Assembly: GCF_004770905.1 (NCBI RefSeq)
Contig: NZ_RQHT01000015.1
Span: 235,942 to 299,941 of the forward strand
Reading direction: 5' to 3'
DNA: 64,000 nucleotides
Source: Leptospira bandrabouensis
GTDB lineage: Bacteria > Spirochaetota > Leptospiria > Leptospirales > Leptospiraceae
Shown here: positions 8,729 through 17,450 of the stretch, one piece after another
Position numbering within the stretch: position 1 is the stretch's first letter
Layout of the letters: the number at the start of each line of letters is the position of its first letter
Notes under the pieces: generated by a model
What the model was told of the DNA's origin: nothing
Database searches by the model: none
Seen by the model: only the letters and a program-made list of their open reading frames with translations
Translations under genes and position numbers: made by a program

Positions 8729-10072
8729 ATGAAACTTAGAATTATAGCCAAATTTTCTAGAGAGAATTTTACTGATGGTGAATGTATTTGGGAAGAAAAA
8801 CAAGATTACTTTGGCAATGTCGAAAAAACTACAAAATTCTCTGGAAAACACCTTAATGAGTTTCTAACGGACTGGGCCCTTTTTGTAGAAAGAGTTTTAT
8901 CACAGAAACCGAACCAAGAAGAGTTTTTAGAAAAACTGGGAAAAAAATCAGATAACCTAGAACAAATTGTATTTGGGAAAACTCTCCCCTTTTGGCGTAA
9001 ACCAGGATTTTTGGATTCCATTCAACTTTTGATAGATCCCGAATTTTCTCCGATTCCTTGGGAAATCCTTCGCACACATAAAGGATTTTTATTCCAAGAT
9101 TTAGAATACAGCAGAGGGATCAGAATCGATACCATTCAAAAAGACCACAAACAAAAAACAAATACTGCATTACTTGTCTGTAACCCAGTAAAACCTAACT
9201 TGGTTGCAACGGTCAAAGCAGAATGTAATACCCTATTTCCTATCTTTGAAAAAAAACTAAACTTAAGAATTCTAACCGAAAACCATTTAACGAGAGTAAG
9301 ACTTATAGAAGAAATTAGTTCTGCAAAGTATTTGCACTATGCAGGTCATACGGAAAAAAATGGAATCCCGATCGGCCCAAGTGACTTTTTTTATGCGAAT
9401 GAAATTGCAGAACATTCTTTCACTAATTTAGACCTTGTTTTTTTCAATAGCTGCCATTCCTCTTTTGACTCCATTGAACATTCAGGTATTACAACAGGAT
9501 TTTTAAAAGCAGGAGTAAAAGAGGTAATCGGCTTTTTATTTCCTGTCGAAACAAACTTAGCTAAAGAAATTGGGATCAAATTTTGGGATACTTACTTAAA
9601 AAACAAAAACTCTCGTAAATCTTTGGCAAAAATTAGAAAATCATTATATAATGGTTCTTCTAATGAAATTATCACAGCAATTAGTTTAGTTCATTTTTCA
9701 ACAAATACACAAAAACCTAAATTCAGACAGATATTAGGTGTAATCTCTGTACTTGCGGCTTTATTTTTTTTCATTGTCTTTTTAGGTGAAAAGAATGAAC
9801 CTATCAAGCTAGAGAGTATGGAGGATTCTCCCCTCCCTAGGTTTGAATCCAAAAAGAAGAAAAAAGAAACTAACTCCCCGAAAGACGATGTTTCTCTTCA
9901 AATTTCTCGCATAAAGAATCCAGAATTTCGTAAGATGACTCAACAGTTTTTAAAAACCGAACATGAATTTTTGGATGATTCACAAAAAAAGGAACTCATC
10001 GAATCCATCTTATCCAAAAACATTTCAGAAGAAAAAATGTATTACGAATTCAAAACTAGGAGTGGATATTGA
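8729..10072 (+). CDS. CHAT-domain caspase-like protease with a transmembrane helix
   Basis: The 447-aa protein contains a CHAT domain in roughly residues 95-320. IPWEILRTHKGFLFQD is a typical family strand. The catalytic dyad is visible as His207 in YLHYAGH and Cys242 in LVFFNSCHSS. A single hydrophobic helix at about 332-352 is followed by a Lys-rich segment and a short soluble tail. CHAT proteases are caspase/separase relatives used in several bacterial defence and signalling systems. Here the protease domain precedes the membrane anchor. The next gene starts at a TTG overlapping the stop (TTGA) with AGGAG upstream, so the two are co-translated. Confidence 0.85.
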   Translation: MKLRIIAKFSRENFTDGECIWEEKQDYFGNVEKTTKFSGKHLNEFLTDWALFVERVLSQKPNQEEFLEKLGKKSDNLEQIVFGKTLPFWRKPGFLDSIQLLIDPEFSPIPWEILRTHKGFLFQDLEYSRGIRIDTIQKDHKQKTNTALLVCNPVKPNLVATVKAECNTLFPIFEKKLNLRILTENHLTRVRLIEEISSAKYLHYAGHTEKNGIPIGPSDFFYANEIAEHSFTNLDLVFFNSCHSSFDSIEHSGITTGFLKAGVKEVIGFLFPVETNLAKEIGIKFWDTYLKNKNSRKSLAKIRKSLYNGSSNEIITAISLVHFSTNTQKPKFRQILGVISVLAALFFFIVFLGEKNEPIKLESMEDSPLPRFESKKKKKETNSPKDDVSLQISRIKNPEFRKMTQQFLKTEHEFLDDSQKKELIESILSKNISEEKMYYEFKTRSGY

Positions 10073-11097
10073 AACGATTCAATAAGTTTTTAATTCTACT
10101 TTTAGTGGTGACCTTTCCCCTACTCGCAGAATGGTTCCCTAAATCCAAATCCTTTGATGAAGTTTGGAGTGCTTTTGATTCCAACCAAAACCTAATCAGC
10201 CAAGCTTACGGAATTCAAACTAGAGATATAATTAAAACAGAAACGATCCAAGAAGAAGAAGATTTTTTGTACTACTGGAAACTTTGTTCTCAATCAGAAA
10301 TCAAAGATTTAACCGAAATATTGCGATATATATCTTTTTACGATGCCATCCTTACCGTTAAACACTGTACTGAATTCAATAAAGAAGAGTTATTTCAATT
10401 AGAGAAACAAACCAAAAAAAAGATTTTTGATCTCATTGTATTACCGAAACTGGAAATCTTAGAATCGGAAATCACAAACCCAGATTTAATTCCCCTTGTC
10501 GCAGAATTACAAAAGGAATGGGAAAAAACAGTTTATATATTCTCCAATTTATACAAAGCACAAGAAGTACTACTACTTGGAAAGGAGAAAGAATACACGT
10601 TAGCCATCAATCGAGTTTTGTATTCCGAAATGCCTGAATCTAGAAGGAAAACATTAATTCTAAGACTTTTGCAAGATATGAAACAACAGAACAAAAGTTC
10701 TTACCAATTATTTTATTATTCAAAACAAAACCCCTGGGCGGTTTCCAGTTTAAAGGAAGAAAATTCTGAAGCAAAAAAATTCTTTTTATCGTTAGTCGAA
10801 GAATGGCAGTTAGATTCTGATTTTTCACAAGAAAACAAACCGTTGTTAAAAGAATTTCAAGTTTGTTTGGAAGAAATCCCAGTGAACCATGAGAAAATTC
10901 GCCTACTCGGTTTTTTTGGTTTTTTTAACGATTATGGACGTTTTACTACAAAAAACCAACTTAATTTCTCAAAATCAAACCAAACTCGCGTTCGGTTCAT
11001 TCGCCAAACTTTATTTCGTTCCCATCATTTCCAAAAAAGAATGGAAAATGTCCTAACTTCTTGTAAAAATTCCGTCCAATCCTTAAAAGATTTATGA
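10069..11097 (+). CDS. Exported or membrane-anchored protein in the CHAT operon
   Basis: A 342-aa protein with an N-terminal hydrophobic signal (FLILLLVVTFPLLAEW) and a largely alpha-helical, charged body with no motif I recognise. The TTG start overlaps the CHAT gene's stop, and its own stop overlaps the sigma factor ATG (ATGA), placing it between protease and sigma factor in a tightly coupled unit. It could be the periplasmic sensor or a substrate of the CHAT protein, but that is inference from position only. Confidence 0.72.
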   Translation: MKRFNKFLILLLVVTFPLLAEWFPKSKSFDEVWSAFDSNQNLISQAYGIQTRDIIKTETIQEEEDFLYYWKLCSQSEIKDLTEILRYISFYDAILTVKHCTEFNKEELFQLEKQTKKKIFDLIVLPKLEILESEITNPDLIPLVAELQKEWEKTVYIFSNLYKAQEVLLLGKEKEYTLAINRVLYSEMPESRRKTLILRLLQDMKQQNKSSYQLFYYSKQNPWAVSSLKEENSEAKKFFLSLVEEWQLDSDFSQENKPLLKEFQVCLEEIPVNHEKIRLLGFFGFFNDYGRFTTKNQLNFSKSNQTRVRFIRQTLFRSHHFQKRMENVLTSCKNSVQSLKDL

Positions 11098-11663
11098 GTG
11101 AAGACATTCGGAAGTTAATCGACAATTGCCTGCTTGGAAACCGTACCGCTTGGCAAGAGTTGATCCATAAGTTTCACAGGCTCATCATTGGTACTTGTGC
11201 ACACTATGTTCCCAGAGAAGAAGTCACCGATACTTCACAGCAAGTTTATTTAAAACTCACAGAAAACGACTACCATCTGCTTAGAAAGTTCAAAGGAGAC
11301 AGTCTCCCCGCATTTATTATCTATTTAAGTGAAATTTCTAAAAATATAAGTATGTCTCAGACAAGATCCATTCGTCGGTATGAGTATCGGGAAGGAATTT
11401 CTTTGGATATGAGTATAGACATTTTAGATGAAAGACAAAGCCAAGAAGATGTCTATTTTGCCTTTGAGGAAAAACAAGAGTTTTATGATCTCATCGAGGC
11501 TTTGGATGAGATCCATAAAGAAATTCTCATTTTACGTTTGAAGGGATATAAATTCAAAGAAATCGCGGAAATCCTCGATGTTCCCCTAGGGACAGTGCTC
11601 GCACGGGCCAATCGAGCCAAAGAAAAGATAAAAAAAATCCTTACAAAGGAAATAAAGCCTTAG
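11094..11663 (+). CDS. ECF-type RNA polymerase sigma factor
   Basis: The 189-aa protein has sigma region 2 in the N-terminal half (WQELIHKFHRLIIGTCAHYV through AFIIYLSEISKNISMSQTRS) and region 4 at the C-terminus, with the helix-turn-helix EIHKEILILRLKGYKFKEIAEILDVPLGTVLARANRAKEKI split over about residues 142-182. Such factors direct RNA polymerase to alternative promoters. No zinc anti-sigma gene follows. The upstream exported protein and membrane CHAT protease are the only candidates for a controlling partner. Confidence 0.88.
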   Translation: MSEDIRKLIDNCLLGNRTAWQELIHKFHRLIIGTCAHYVPREEVTDTSQQVYLKLTENDYHLLRKFKGDSLPAFIIYLSEISKNISMSQTRSIRRYEYREGISLDMSIDILDERQSQEDVYFAFEEKQEFYDLIEALDEIHKEILILRLKGYKFKEIAEILDVPLGTVLARANRAKEKIKKILTKEIKP

Positions 11664-11681
11664 CGGGGGGAAATAAATACT

Positions 11682-12218
11682 ATGGAACCAAAAGATCCAA
11701 ACGAATTTATGAACCGACTCAAATTAAAAGAAGCTCTATACCTCATGTCCCAAGGGGAAGAGGCGGACTCACCAACGGTCGACCGGATCTTAAAAACGGT
11801 TCTCCCGGAAGAGAGCCCTACCATCCAAATCTGTTTACAATTCGTAAACGACAAACTCAAGGTTCTATCCAGTGAACTATTGGAGATGAGCCTCTTTTCT
11901 CCGGAACTTGCCTTCCGTGGGGAAGGAAACGCAAGTGGTGGTGCCTTTCGTGTGCATCGTCAAGTGGGGGGTCGGGATTTGGACTTTATCTTCCAACCCA
12001 GTGCTGAAAAAAACCAGGTTTTCCTTTCGGTTGAGGCATCCGACTGCGACCGTCTCTCTGCCAAGTTATTCTTAGATGGTGCTCCGGTGGAAACCCTACC
12101 CAAACTGGGATCCCAGTCCATGTTTGATTCTCCGATTACCTTAGATTCCAGCCCCGAACTTGCAATTTTTGAGTCTGGCAAAGAAATTGGCCGTTATCAT
12201 TTTATGTTACAATCGTAA
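11682..12218 (+). CDS. Hypothetical protein, last gene of the CHAT-sigma operon
   Basis: A 178-aa soluble protein with no signal peptide or membrane helix. It begins MEPKDPNEFMNRLKLKEALY and has an acidic helical N-terminus (to about 70) and a beta-rich C-terminal half with many Ser, Leu and Asp residues. It starts 18 bp after the sigma gene and has a run of G residues as ribosome binding site. A role as a cytoplasmic sigma regulator is possible but not shown by any motif. A Rho-independent terminator follows at 12329. Confidence 0.75.
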   Translation: MEPKDPNEFMNRLKLKEALYLMSQGEEADSPTVDRILKTVLPEESPTIQICLQFVNDKLKVLSSELLEMSLFSPELAFRGEGNASGGAFRVHRQVGGRDLDFIFQPSAEKNQVFLSVEASDCDRLSAKLFLDGAPVETLPKLGSQSMFDSPITLDSSPELAIFESGKEIGRYHFMLQS

Positions 12219-12231
12219 TTTTTTTGATTCT

Positions 12232-12355
12232 GATGCAATAAAAAGGAAGTGTGAGGCCATTAATTAGCTGAGAAATGTTCCTACTTCTAGGAACCTACTT
12301 TCTTTTCCAAACTAGTTCACACTTCAGAATCCCGACGAAAGTCGGGATTTTTTTT
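12232..12355 (+). ncRNA. Possible structured small RNA
   Basis: The gap between the operon's last gene and ychF is highly structured. AAGTGTGA near 12245 pairs with TCACACTT near 12317, enclosing a GTTCCTA-CTTC-TAGGAAC hairpin, and the segment ends in a canonical terminator. An AT-rich stretch just upstream could supply a promoter, but no consensus -35/-10 pair is convincing. It could equally be a long 3' untranslated region of the 11682 gene. Confidence 0.3.
12329..12355 (+). terminator. Rho-independent terminator
   Basis: ATCCCGAC and GTCGGGAT form a perfect 8-bp stem around a GAAA loop, followed by eight T residues or more on the plus strand. It ends transcription of the 6.3-12.2 kb operon, and its U tract reaches the end of the convergent ychF gene. 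Confidence 0.9.
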
Positions 12356-13451
12356 AAGCGTTCACTCGGAAGTAAATGACATCCCCGTCTTGGACAATGT
12401 ATTCTTTTCCTTCCACTCGGAGTTTGCCCTCTTCTTTGACCTTGGCTGCATCCCCCGTTCTGTCGACATCTTCGTAACTCATGACCTCTGCGCGGATATA
12501 ACCCTTTTCAAAATCAGAATGGATGACACTGGCAGCAACGGGCCCTGTGCTTCCTTGGTGGGTAGTCCAAGCTCGGACTTCCTCCACACCCGCTGTAAAA
12601 AAAGTAATTAATCCAAGAAGTTTGTAAGAGGCACGAATCATTCTCGATAGACCCGATTCTTTTTCGCCAATCTCTTCCAAAAAGGCAATTTGGTCTTCTT
12701 TTTCTAAACCAGAAATTTCTTCTTCAAAACGGCCACATAACACAACCACCGGTGCCCCTTCTTTGGAAGCAAAATCGACGATTGTTTTGACAAGGGGATT
12801 CTCACTTGTTTTTACATCGGAATCTAAAATATTAGCAACATATAATACTGGTTTTATGGTGATGAGGTTGAATTTTTTAGCAATTTTACCTTCTTCCTCA
12901 CTGAGTTCTACTGTTGATGCACGGTTTCCTTTTTTTAAAGTATCTAGGATTTTATCCATCACCGATAAAATCTCTGCAGCTTCTTTATTTCCCGTTTTCG
13001 CAGTTTTTGCCACACGTTGTTGTTGTTTTTCTAAACTGTCCAAATCGGCAAGGATCAATTCATAATTAATGACTGTGATATCTTCGATGGGATCAACTTT
13101 CCCGTGAACATGCGTTATATTTTCATCTTGAAAAGCACGAACCACATGACAGATGGCATCCACTTCACGGATATGAGATAAAAACTGGTTTCCAAGTCCT
13201 TCCCCTTGGCTTGCCCCTTTCACAAGGCCCGCAATGTCCACAAACTCAATCATTGTGGGAACGGTTCGTTTTGGTTTATAAACTTCGGCCAAACGATTTA
13301 GCCTTTCATCAGGAACTTCTACCACACCGGTATTGGGTTCAATCGTACAAAACGGATAGTTGGCAGCTTGTGCCCCTGCCTTCGTGAGAGCATTAAAAAT
13401 AGTCGACTTACCGACGTTCGGGAGACCTACAATTCCACAATTCAAAGCCAT
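12354..13451 (-). CDS. ychF: YchF/OLA1-family P-loop ATPase
   Basis: The 365-aa protein has the G1 P-loop [14 protein letters not shown], switch motif [10 protein letters not shown] with [18 protein letters not shown], and a C-terminal TGS domain (about 280-365) ending in [11 protein letters not shown]. The first motif and TGS domain identify YchF, an Obg-family member that prefers ATP over GTP, associates with ribosomes and is linked to the oxidative stress response. Length is typical. It stands alone on the minus strand. Confidence 0.95.
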   Translation of the reverse strand: MALNCGIVGLPNVGKSTIFNALTKAGAQAANYPFCTIEPNTGVVEVPDERLNRLAEVYKPKRTVPTMIEFVDIAGLVKGASQGEGLGNQFLSHIREVDAICHVVRAFQDENITHVHGKVDPIEDITVINYELILADLDSLEKQQQRVAKTAKTGNKEAAEILSVMDKILDTLKKGNRASTVELSEEEGKIAKKFNLITIKPVLYVANILDSDVKTSENPLVKTIVDFASKEGAPVVVLCGRFEEEISGLEKEDQIAFLEEIGEKESGLSRMIRASYKLLGLITFFTAGVEEVRAWTTHQGSTGPVAASVIHSDFEKGYIRAEVMSYEDVDRTGDAAKVKEEGKLRVEGKEYIVQDGDVIYFRVNA

Positions 13452-13499
13452 AGGGATAGGATTTTATCCAGAGACCGTAAGACAAGGAAAATTGCTTTC

Positions 13500-13991
13500 T
13501 TAGTTTTGAAATCCGGTCTCGATATATACGGAAGTTAAATAGAAAATGGAGGAAAGGATGACAACCAAGTAAATGACTGCATAAATTTTTCCAATTTTTT
13601 TCCAAGGATAACGATCATACAAATGCAGGTGATTTGAAATATAATCGGGAGTTGGATCTTGTGGTAACAAATCCTCACGGCCTGCCTTTCTCCAAACGAA
13701 TTGCCTTTCCTCCGAGTTCAATTGAAAGAAGGGAGACAACTCTCCTTCTGTAAATACTGCCAAAAGGATACTTGGAATTTCATAGTATTTAAAAGTGATA
13801 ATCCCGGAAATACTTGTGAGAATGGCCAAGTAATTGATGACGACAATGAGGGGACTTGCCGTATAACTAGAGCTAAACAATAAGTATAAATAAATGATAA
13901 GAAAAACTATGGAAACATACTTTGCGATCTGAGAAAAGATTCTGTATAGTTTTTGTTCTTTGATAAAACTATGAAATAATTCGTTTTTCAT
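13500..13991 (-). CDS. Small membrane protein of unknown function
   Basis: A 163-aa protein with three to four hydrophobic segments: around residues 22-40, 45-66 and 134-155. The open frame extends upstream to 14168, deep inside the neighbouring pseudouridine synthase gene. The ATG at 13991 (MKNELFHSFIKEQ) avoids that overlap and leaves a 10-bp gap, so it is preferred. No ribosome binding site is obvious and no family is recognised. Confidence 0.7.
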   Translation of the reverse strand: MKNELFHSFIKEQKLYRIFSQIAKYVSIVFLIIYLYLLFSSSYTASPLIVVINYLAILTSISGIITFKYYEIPSILLAVFTEGELSPFFQLNSEERQFVWRKAGREDLLPQDPTPDYISNHLHLYDRYPWKKIGKIYAVIYLVVILSSIFYLTSVYIETGFQN

Positions 13992-14001
13992 TCTATTTAG
14001 T

Positions 14002-14703
14002 TTATAGGGAGAGTGTTTTTCCCACACGATTGGAAAATTCCAAAGGGATCTCCGTTTCCACCCACTGTTTTTTTCCCTGCAAGTCGGTAAAGCACAATCG
14101 AAAGGAATGTAAATACATCCTAGTTTCCTTCTTTCCAGATTGGGAATCGGAATAAACTGGATCTCCAAGGATAGGAAAACCCAACTCCTTAAGCATAACG
14201 CGAATTTGGTGACGCCTTCCCGTTAAAATTTTTGCCATTCCAAAAGTCAATCCTTCCTCTGGGAAATGACTTAAGATGCGAAATTCTGTAATGGCTTTTT
14301 TCCCACCACTTCGTACAATTTGTACTTCTTTATTTCCATCTCGAATAAAACATTCAAACCTCTTCTCTTTCCAATCGGGAATTCCATTACATAAAAAAAT
14401 ATATTCCTTCTCCGCCTCTTTTAATAGAGAATCAATTTCCTTATTTTTGGTTTGCGTTTTTCCAAGGAGGACAATCCCACTGGTTCCCAAATCCAATCGG
14501 TTTACAGTACGTAAGTCTTGTAAATGTAAGTAACTTGCAAGAAGTCGAGTAAAGTCTTTTCGATTTGGATCTTTGGTTTCGTGAACAGGAAGTCCTTCTG
14601 GTTTTTCAGCGATTAAAAATTCCTCACATTCAAAAAGAATCTTGGTGGTAAACCCACCTTTTAGTCGGATCTGCCTAAGTGGAGACTTCAATCCAAAGAC
14701 CAC
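14002..14703 (-). CDS. RluA-family pseudouridine synthase
   Basis: The 233-aa protein has the catalytic motif TVNRLDLGTSGIVLLGKT, with the conserved aspartate, and the downstream family motif LTGRRHQIRVML with GDPVYSD. These define RluA/RluD-type enzymes that isomerise uridine in rRNA or tRNA. There is no N-terminal S4 domain, so it is a short RluA- or TruC-like member and the target site cannot be read from sequence. It starts at a GTG that lies 29 nt inside the upstream DUF2797 gene. Confidence 0.88.
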   Translation of the reverse strand: MVFGLKSPLRQIRLKGGFTTKILFECEEFLIAEKPEGLPVHETKDPNRKDFTRLLASYLHLQDLRTVNRLDLGTSGIVLLGKTQTKNKEIDSLLKEAEKEYIFLCNGIPDWKEKRFECFIRDGNKEVQIVRSGGKKAITEFRILSHFPEEGLTFGMAKILTGRRHQIRVMLKELGFPILGDPVYSDSQSGKKETRMYLHSFRLCFTDLQGKKQWVETEIPLEFSNRVGKTLSL

Positions 14704-15550
14704 TGAGACTGCGAATGTTGATCACACCTGATCGAAATAAAAGATATTGCCCTTTGATCCCCACAAGAGTATCGGTGATGGGAGTTTCTTTTGTGAGTTT
14801 GAGGGATTTGATTTTTTCTGGATATGTTTCAATAGGATAATTTATGGTAGTGACTCCACCACTCAGATCCAACCTTTTCCAAACAAGTTTTGTTTTGCTA
14901 TCCATTGGTGAGTTGAATTCATTTTTTTCTAAATGATTTAAAAATTTATTAGCCTCACGCACCAAATCTATGTCAGGTGGATCACCCGCCACCATCTTTT
15001 GCCAAGTAGTTTTATCGGGCAAATACTGACTCAAAAAATGTTCTAATATTCCTGCATCTCTTCTTGACTCCACTTCTAAAATGGGAAGCCCATAGGTTGC
15101 CCCCTGGTCCACCCAACGATTGGAGACAGGATTTTCTTTTGTGATTCCCACTTTTAATCCACTGGAGTTTGCAAAATAGACCGTATGTTTTTTAAAACAA
15201 TTAGTTTTTCCCCATTCGGGTTCCCGGCATGTTCCTTTATGAAAATGGCAGGTTTCTGGCCTTAAAATACAAAGATCGTTTTCTGCTAAAGTAGTAAAAC
15301 AAGTAAAACAATAACCTTGGCTAAATGACTTCTTTGTTTTTTTACCACAGTGCAAACACCTAATTATATCATTCGTCGATAACGTAATTTTTTTCCCAAT
15401 CCAAGCCTCCACTGAGCTTGTCGAAGTGGAGGCTTTAGCAGTTAAATCTTTTTTGTCCACCTCATTGTAATTAGCTGTTTCCCAAAAATAAGAAACAGGC
15501 GAAATACCTTTGTGCGACATTTTTCTTACATAACCTTGGATGGTTGGCAT
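14675..15550 (-). CDS. DUF2797 family protein with an inserted palindrome
   Basis: A 291-aa protein with two cysteine pairs (CLHCGKK and CFTCF at about 65-90), further Cys/His residues in CHFHKGTCREPEWGKTNC, and the KVGITKENPVSNRWVDQGA segment reminiscent of GIY-YIG-like nucleases. These fit DUF2797, whose function I do not know. The segment coding for residues about 39-49 (KASTSTSSVEA) is a 31-bp palindromic repeat inserted in frame (15404-15434), so this stretch is probably not ancestral to the protein. Confidence 0.8.
   Translation of the reverse strand: MPTIQGYVRKMSHKGISPVSYFWETANYNEVDKKDLTAKASTSTSSVEAWIGKKITLSTNDIIRCLHCGKKTKKSFSQGYCFTCFTTLAENDLCILRPETCHFHKGTCREPEWGKTNCFKKHTVYFANSSGLKVGITKENPVSNRWVDQGATYGLPILEVESRRDAGILEHFLSQYLPDKTTWQKMVAGDPPDIDLVREANKFLNHLEKNEFNSPMDSKTKLVWKRLDLSGGVTTINYPIETYPEKIKSLKLTKETPITDTLVGIKGQYLLFRSGVINIRSLSGLWIEVST
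15404..15434. repeat. Palindromic repeat of the CACTTCGACAAGCTCAGTG type inside a gene
   Basis: AGCCTCCACT and AGTGGAGGCT are perfect inverted copies flanking GAGCTTGTCGA. Read on the minus strand the core is CACTTCGACAAGCTCAGTG, a hairpin sequence I know as a recurrent dispersed palindrome in many unrelated bacteria. Here it lies within the DUF2797 coding region and keeps the frame open. Confidence 0.7.
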
Positions 15551-15553
15551 AGA

Positions 15554-16147
15554 TTAAAATGAATACTCTTTTACTTCTACAGGAAAATATTCGTGATTGA
15601 CATTTACAAAAAGTAAACCGGTAAGGCTTGGTTCTGACTGGGTCCAATCCCATTTAAAAATAACGAGAGTTTGACGATAGAGATAGTGAGAAATTTGTCC
15701 TTTGGGACCGTAAAAAAGTTTGAGTTGGTCTTCTCCCTCACCAAGAAATACCACCTTCCCATTTAGGTTTGGTGATTTTTGTTTGATGAGTTTGATGAAA
15801 ATCTTTCCACCTGGAAATACATCTTCCGGATCCGAACCTTCTGTTGATTCTCCTTCGTTTACAGTGGACTGCGTAGCCACCTCCATAGTGGTCCCCTCGT
15901 AATCTAAATAGTTACATGGAAAGTCACCTGGCATACTCGGAAAATTTTCCGAACAAGGAGTATAGGCAGATTGTTTTTCTTCCCCCTCTCCGTAGGTGAC
16001 AAGAAGTGTCGAACGAATGGTAGCAAAGGCCACAGATTTCAAAACTTTTGCTGTTTTATTTTTGGGAACAGTTTTTGGTTCTTTCTCAGAAGCCAAAACT
16101 GATAATGCAAATAGAAAAGTTAAAAATGTTAATATTATTCGTTTCAT
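15554..16147 (-). CDS. Exported protein of unknown function
   Basis: This ~197-aa protein has a cleavable signal peptide (MKRIILTFLTFLFALSVLA) followed by a Lys-rich start and a beta-rich body with one Cys pair (TPCSENF and FPCNYLD). Two ATGs are adjacent (16150 and 16147); GAGG is better spaced for the second. It ends 3 bp before the DUF2797 gene and follows the NamZ-like gene closely, so the three may be co-transcribed. I do not recognise a family. Confidence 0.72.
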   Translation of the reverse strand: MKRIILTFLTFLFALSVLASEKEPKTVPKNKTAKVLKSVAFATIRSTLLVTYGEGEEKQSAYTPCSENFPSMPGDFPCNYLDYEGTTMEVATQSTVNEGESTEGSDPEDVFPGGKIFIKLIKQKSPNLNGKVVFLGEGEDQLKLFYGPKGQISHYLYRQTLVIFKWDWTQSEPSLTGLLFVNVNHEYFPVEVKEYSF

Positions 16148-16154
16148 CATAACC

Positions 16155-17399
16155 TCAGTACAACAAATAAGGAGCGATTTTTTTACGTTCCGATTCTTCT
16201 TCCGTTATATAAGTTTTATGAAAGTCTAAAAAACTTTTCCCTTCATTAATGGAAGTGCGGAAATGTTCATTCCCCCAAAGTTGGTCTACCCAATGATTTG
16301 CCGAACCTTTACTCCATTTAAAATCATTGGGGTAAGTTTCTTTCATAAGCCGAATCAAATCATAAGCTAATTGGATAGGATCATAATCCGGACGAACTAA
16401 ATTCATCCGAAGCCCAGAACAAATTTTCCCTTTATGGGGACCAAAGGTTGGTTTGAAGTACACTGGCGAAAAATAATAAGATTTGTTTCCAAGATTACCA
16501 AGTTTTGTTGCAAGCTCTTCTGGATTTGTCATCCAAGGGGCACCAAAATAAACAAAAGGAGCTTGGGTCCCACGGCCCACAGAAACATTCACACCTTCAA
16601 GTAAAACCAAAGAAAGGTAATTTCTAGCTGAGTCCACCATAGGCAAGTTTGGTGAAGGAGTGGTCCAAGGAATTCCTGTATCTTCAAAATACATTCCGCG
16701 GCGGTATCCTTCCACTGGAACTACTAAAACATCGACACTCTCTTTTAAATATTCTTTGTTATAGAACCTGGAAGCCTCACCAACTGTCATCCCTGTGATG
16801 AGAAGAGAGGGAAACTCACCTGCAAAATTTAAATTCCTTGGATTCATTTTTTCACCCATAGGTGGAAGGTGCATGGCCACATGAATATGATCGAGGACGA
16901 TCAGTTTGGTTTTAGTATTCTTCATGGCATCCATCAGTCTTTTTAATACACTTAAATATGTATAACAGCGCATCCCTACATCTTGGACATCAAAAACAAC
17001 ATAATCCACTTCTCGGACTAGATCTCTTAATTCAGAATCTTTGATTCGGTAAATATGATACAATGGACGATTGAAGGTAGAATCCATAGTAACAGGTGTT
17101 TGGCTAAACTCTTCTTCTAAACCGAGAAAGCCATGTTCGAGGCCAATCAAATGTTCCAGAGTGATTTTATATTTTTCTAAAGAGGTGATGATCTTTTTGG
17201 GGTTTGTTCCAATCCCCGAAGGGTTTGTCGCAAGCATCAATTTTTTTCCGGCCATGGTCGGAAGGATTTTTTCATAAAAAATGTCCTGAGAAATTCGCAA
17301 CTTGGAATCATTCGGATGGACACGAAATTGGGGAACCGTATTCCCGTGGCATGCAAGGACAAGAAAGCAGAGAGAAAACCTAAAAAAGTAATTGGTCAT
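16155..17399 (-). CDS. DUF1343 protein, NamZ-like exo-N-acetylmuramidase
   Basis: The protein has the DUF1343 core: MLATNPSGIGTNPKK, GLEHGFLG, VDYVVFDVQDVGMRCYTYL, NLNFAGEFPSLLITGMTVGE, GIPWTTPSPNLP and NVSVGRGTQAPFVYFGAPW. Family members such as NamZ remove terminal N-acetylmuramic acid from peptidoglycan fragments in recycling. The start at 17399 gives MTNYFFRFSLCFLVLAC, a lipoprotein signal with the lipobox Cys near residue 17; the upstream in-frame ATG at 17435 is less likely. Its promoter lies between it and the divergent gene at 17451. Confidence 0.85.
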   Translation of the reverse strand: MTNYFFRFSLCFLVLACHGNTVPQFRVHPNDSKLRISQDIFYEKILPTMAGKKLMLATNPSGIGTNPKKIITSLEKYKITLEHLIGLEHGFLGLEEEFSQTPVTMDSTFNRPLYHIYRIKDSELRDLVREVDYVVFDVQDVGMRCYTYLSVLKRLMDAMKNTKTKLIVLDHIHVAMHLPPMGEKMNPRNLNFAGEFPSLLITGMTVGEASRFYNKEYLKESVDVLVVPVEGYRRGMYFEDTGIPWTTPSPNLPMVDSARNYLSLVLLEGVNVSVGRGTQAPFVYFGAPWMTNPEELATKLGNLGNKSYYFSPVYFKPTFGPHKGKICSGLRMNLVRPDYDPIQLAYDLIRLMKETYPNDFKWSKGSANHWVDQLWGNEHFRTSINEGKSFLDFHKTYITEEESERKKIAPYLLY

Positions 17400-17450
17400 G
17401 TAAGTATATGTTTCTATAATATAGCAAATCTTCAAGGAGAAATGTCCTTC

